Shown here: one piece after another, positions 62,587 to 64,000 of the stretch
Layout: every line of letters begins with the position of its first letter
How positions within the stretch are numbered: position 1 is the first letter of the stretch
Assembly: GCF_009831655.1 (NCBI RefSeq)
Contig: NZ_WRPA01000003.1
Location: forward strand, 186,001-250,000
DNA length: 64,000 bases
Source of the DNA: Shewanella insulae
GTDB taxonomy: Bacteria; Pseudomonadota; Gammaproteobacteria; Enterobacterales; Shewanellaceae
Direction of reading: 5' to 3'
Position numbers and translations under genes: made by a program
The notes under the pieces: model-generated
What the model was told of the DNA's origin: nothing
Database searches by the model: none
What the model saw: only the letters and a program-made list of their open reading frames with translations

Positions 62587-62919
62587 TTAACCACCCGCCA
62601 GTTTCACCTGATAATTCAGTTTTTCCAGCAGTGTCTTTAGCTGCTCTCTGTTGTCTGTTTGGATCTCTATGTTGAACTCTTTAACCGTGCCGCCGCAGCC
62701 GCACTGTTTTTTCAGTTTCTGCGCCAGTGCCTTGAGCTCTTTCTCGTCCAGGCCAAGGCCCTTGATTACTGAGACGCCTTTGCCTTTTCGGCCCTTGCTG
62801 TCTTTATGAATGCGCACTATGCCGTCGCCTTCTGGGATAGCCTTGGTTTCCTTGGGTTGGTCGATTTTGCCGCCATCTGTGCTGTAGACCAGGGCAATAT
62901 TGGGATCGATTCTCATCAT
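62587..62919 (-). CDS. yciH: YciH, SUI1-domain translation initiation regulator
   Basis: This 110-aa homologue of eukaryotic eIF1/SUI1 inhibits non-canonical initiation under stress in E. coli. Features are GDGIVRIHKDSKGRKGKGVSVIKGLGL and the core LKKQCGCGGTVKEFNIEIQTDNREQLKTLLEKLNYQVKLAGG. Two consecutive Met codons at the start make either possible. It probably leads the yciH-algH-ruvX group. Confidence 0.94.
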   Translation of the reverse strand: MMRIDPNIALVYSTDGGKIDQPKETKAIPEGDGIVRIHKDSKGRKGKGVSVIKGLGLDEKELKALAQKLKKQCGCGGTVKEFNIEIQTDNREQLKTLLEKLNYQVKLAGG

Positions 62920-62994
62920 CTATCACTTACTTAACTAAGATACCCTGAGTCTATCAAATTGAAACTCCCTTGTGGGAGGTGTAATTCCTAGATA

Positions 62995-63021
62995 CAAAAA
63001 AAAGACCACCCAAGGGTGGTC
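62995..63021 (-). terminator. Terminator for a leftward transcript
   Basis: GACCACCC / GGGTGGTC with AA between the arms is followed on the minus strand by eight Ts. It lies about 390 bp downstream of the small membrane protein gene and 76 bp before yciH. Confidence 0.85.
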
Positions 63022-63093
63022 ATGGATAAGAACCGATACCAAATGCAGGGAGATATCGGTACTAGGGTCTGTTTATCTTTCAGGTTTAATTTT

Positions 63094-63193
63094 TGTTCAA
63101 TCTAAACGCGTTTTGCTCAAGGCGCGTGCTGGGCCGCATAGTATTCTATGCAAGTAGCAGGTAACACAGGGCAAGGCGCGTTTAGATGAACCC
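63094..63193. repeat. Symmetric palindromic intergenic element (about 100 bp)
   Basis: Outer arms GTTCAATCTAAACGCG (from 63095) and CGCGTTTAGATGAAC (63177-63191) and inner arms GCATAG-TATT-CTATGC (63136-63151) share the same centre (63143.5). About 20 unpaired bases lie on each side between inner and outer arms. It has the look of a Shewanella intergenic repeat; the surrounding 63022-63412 holds no gene I can support. Confidence 0.65.
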
Positions 63194-63412
63194 TTCGGGC
63201 AGCTTTTGTAGGCCATTTCAACGGCGTTATCGTCCGTTTATGTAACTTTGGTATATGAGAACCACTACACAGGCCTCTGCCTGGTATAAATTCCCTACAA
63301 AATGCTGCAAAAACAAACAGGAGAGGTCAACAGACCCTTATATCCCAAGGCGACAGACTCGCCGTCGCAATCAGTGAGCAAAACTGGTTGTGCAAAACTC
63401 CTCATGCAAAAA

Positions 63413-63727
63413 TTAAAGGTACTGCATTGCCAACATCAGCAGCGACAGGCCTGTATAGGCGGCGCAGGGCAGGATGAAACGATGAAAACGGCTGATGGCC
63501 ACGCTGCAGGCGGTGAGGGCGAAGCCGATGGCGATGCTGGCATGACTCGAGCTATAGCCCTTCGCCATGGCGATCATCATGATGACCAAGGCCAGCAAGG
63601 GCAAGGTAAAGAGCACCCACTGGGAGGTCTTTACCTTGGGGCCGTCCGCCATGGGCGTGGCCAAAGATTTGGGGGCGAACATGAAGATGGCGCTGGCGAT
63701 AACAAATGCTGTGATAAACCAAGTCAT
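63413..63727 (-). CDS. Small integral membrane protein, probably Fur-regulated
   Basis: I do not recognise a named family. The 104-aa product has three to four hydrophobic helices (about 1-18, 36-54, 64-80, 86-103) separated by a polar loop KSLATPMADGPKVKTSQW. A frame on the opposite strand overlaps it completely but is hydrophilic and repetitive, the signature of a shadow. A strong Fur-box palindrome lies 24 bp upstream of the ATG. The SD is weak. Conserved context is unknown; iron- or heme-linked membrane function is only a guess from the operator. Confidence 0.65.
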   Translation of the reverse strand: MTWFITAFVIASAIFMFAPKSLATPMADGPKVKTSQWVLFTLPLLALVIMMIAMAKGYSSSHASIAIGFALTACSVAISRFHRFILPCAAYTGLSLLMLAMQYL

Positions 63728-63750
63728 GGGATAAGTCTCAAATAACCTTA

Positions 63751-63769
63751 ATTGATAATCATTATCATT
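63751..63769. promoter_or_regulatory. Fur box
   Basis: ATTGATAATCATTATCATT contains the 13-bp core GATAATCATTATC of the Fur consensus. It lies 24 bp upstream of the small membrane protein gene and 132 bp upstream of the rightward lipoprotein gene. Confidence 0.78.
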
Positions 63770-63900
63770 TGGGTTTTGGCTGAAGTCAAGCTGAACGAGA
63801 CGTGATTTACAATAAAGAAGAGTTGTAGAACAGAGGTTTGCTATGTAAGCTTTAGGATAAATTCCTGTTTAAGTCATGTCTGAAACATGCTGGAGAGTCT

Positions 63901-64000
63901 ATGAAAAAGGTGATTATCTTAGCCGCTGCACTTGCCCTGTCGGCCTGTAGCACACTGAAAACCAGCTCTGATTATGATCCCAAGGTCAACTTCGATGATG
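63901..64000 (+). CDS. DUF4136-type lipoprotein, cut by the window end
   Basis: Only the first 33 codons are visible. They encode a lipoprotein signal MKKVIILAAALALSAC with lipobox LSAC (Cys16), then STLKTSSDYDPKVNFDD, the beginning typical of DUF4136 lipoproteins. GGAG lies 7 nt before the ATG. The envelope location is clear; function is unknown and the rest lies outside the window. Confidence 0.8.
   Translation, partial: MKKVIILAAALALSACSTLKTSSDYDPKVNFDD

Noticed and set aside
63302..63745. 147-codon plus-strand frame antisense to the small membrane protein
   Set aside because: Composition is Gly/His/Asp-rich and low complexity, typical of the antisense of a hydrophobic protein; no ribosome site.

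Overview
The window is chromosomal DNA from a marine Shewanella or a very close relative. The gene order is typical of that genus: rpsT/murJ-ribF-ileS-lspA-fkpB-ispH followed by a pilVWX-Y1-E cluster, the mutY-fetP and trmB-yggL-glsB pair, and yggS-proC-yggT-yggU-rdgB-hemW divergent from pilT-pilU. It also carries an N-acetylglucosamine (GlcNAc)/chitin regulon with the genus-specific NagR operator AATGACAGCGTTGTCATT. I cannot name the strain from sequence alone.

Layout. 1-8.4 kb: a truncated OmpA-like porin, a phosphoketolase with a candidate HexR operator, a Na+/amino-acid symporter, YaaA, an M28 lipoprotein peptidase, an HlyU-like regulator and rpsT. 8.6-16 kb: murJ, ribF, ileS, lspA, fkpB and ispH, a core operon-like run. 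16-23.6 kb: type IV pilus minor pilins and the PilY1 tip adhesin, visibly more AT-rich than its neighbours, with a G9 tract inside pilY1 and two opposing FimT/GspH pseudopilins. 23.8 kb: glnB.

24-40 kb is the metabolic centrepiece. A LacI-type NagR, an outer-membrane TonB-dependent receptor, a flavin halogenase-like protein, a SapC-like protein, a GH20 hexosaminidase lipoprotein, a BadF-type GlcNAc kinase, NagA, NagX and the permease NagP sit together with five NagR-type operators. The inferred route is: chitooligosaccharides cross the outer membrane through the receptor, are trimmed by the hexosaminidase, enter by NagP (NagX assisting), and are phosphorylated by NagK and deacetylated by NagA. 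No glucosamine-6-phosphate deaminase (nagB) is present here. Two of the five operators lie in a 1.3-kb stretch without a convincing gene.

40-60 kb: tRNA-Phe and tRNA-Thr, cytochrome b561/YceI, mutY-fetP, trmB-yggL-glsB, a YggN-family protein, a LysR regulator, a candidate small RNA with its own promoter and terminator, a DUF885 peptidase-like protein, the hemW/rdgB/DUF4426/yggU/yggT/proC/yggS strand, pilT-pilU and hemH. 59.9-61.5 kb is a small accessory patch: palindromic repeats, a LexA-like box directly ahead of a 21-codon ORF, and an LRAT-family gene bracketed by 9-bp inverted repeats resembling integron-cassette ends. 61.5-64 kb: ruvX, algH, yciH, a palindromic intergenic element, a Fur-box-preceded small membrane protein and the start of a DUF4136 lipoprotein.

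Starts were moved inward from the longest open frame wherever a ribosome site, signal peptide or family N-terminus favoured it; each case is stated.
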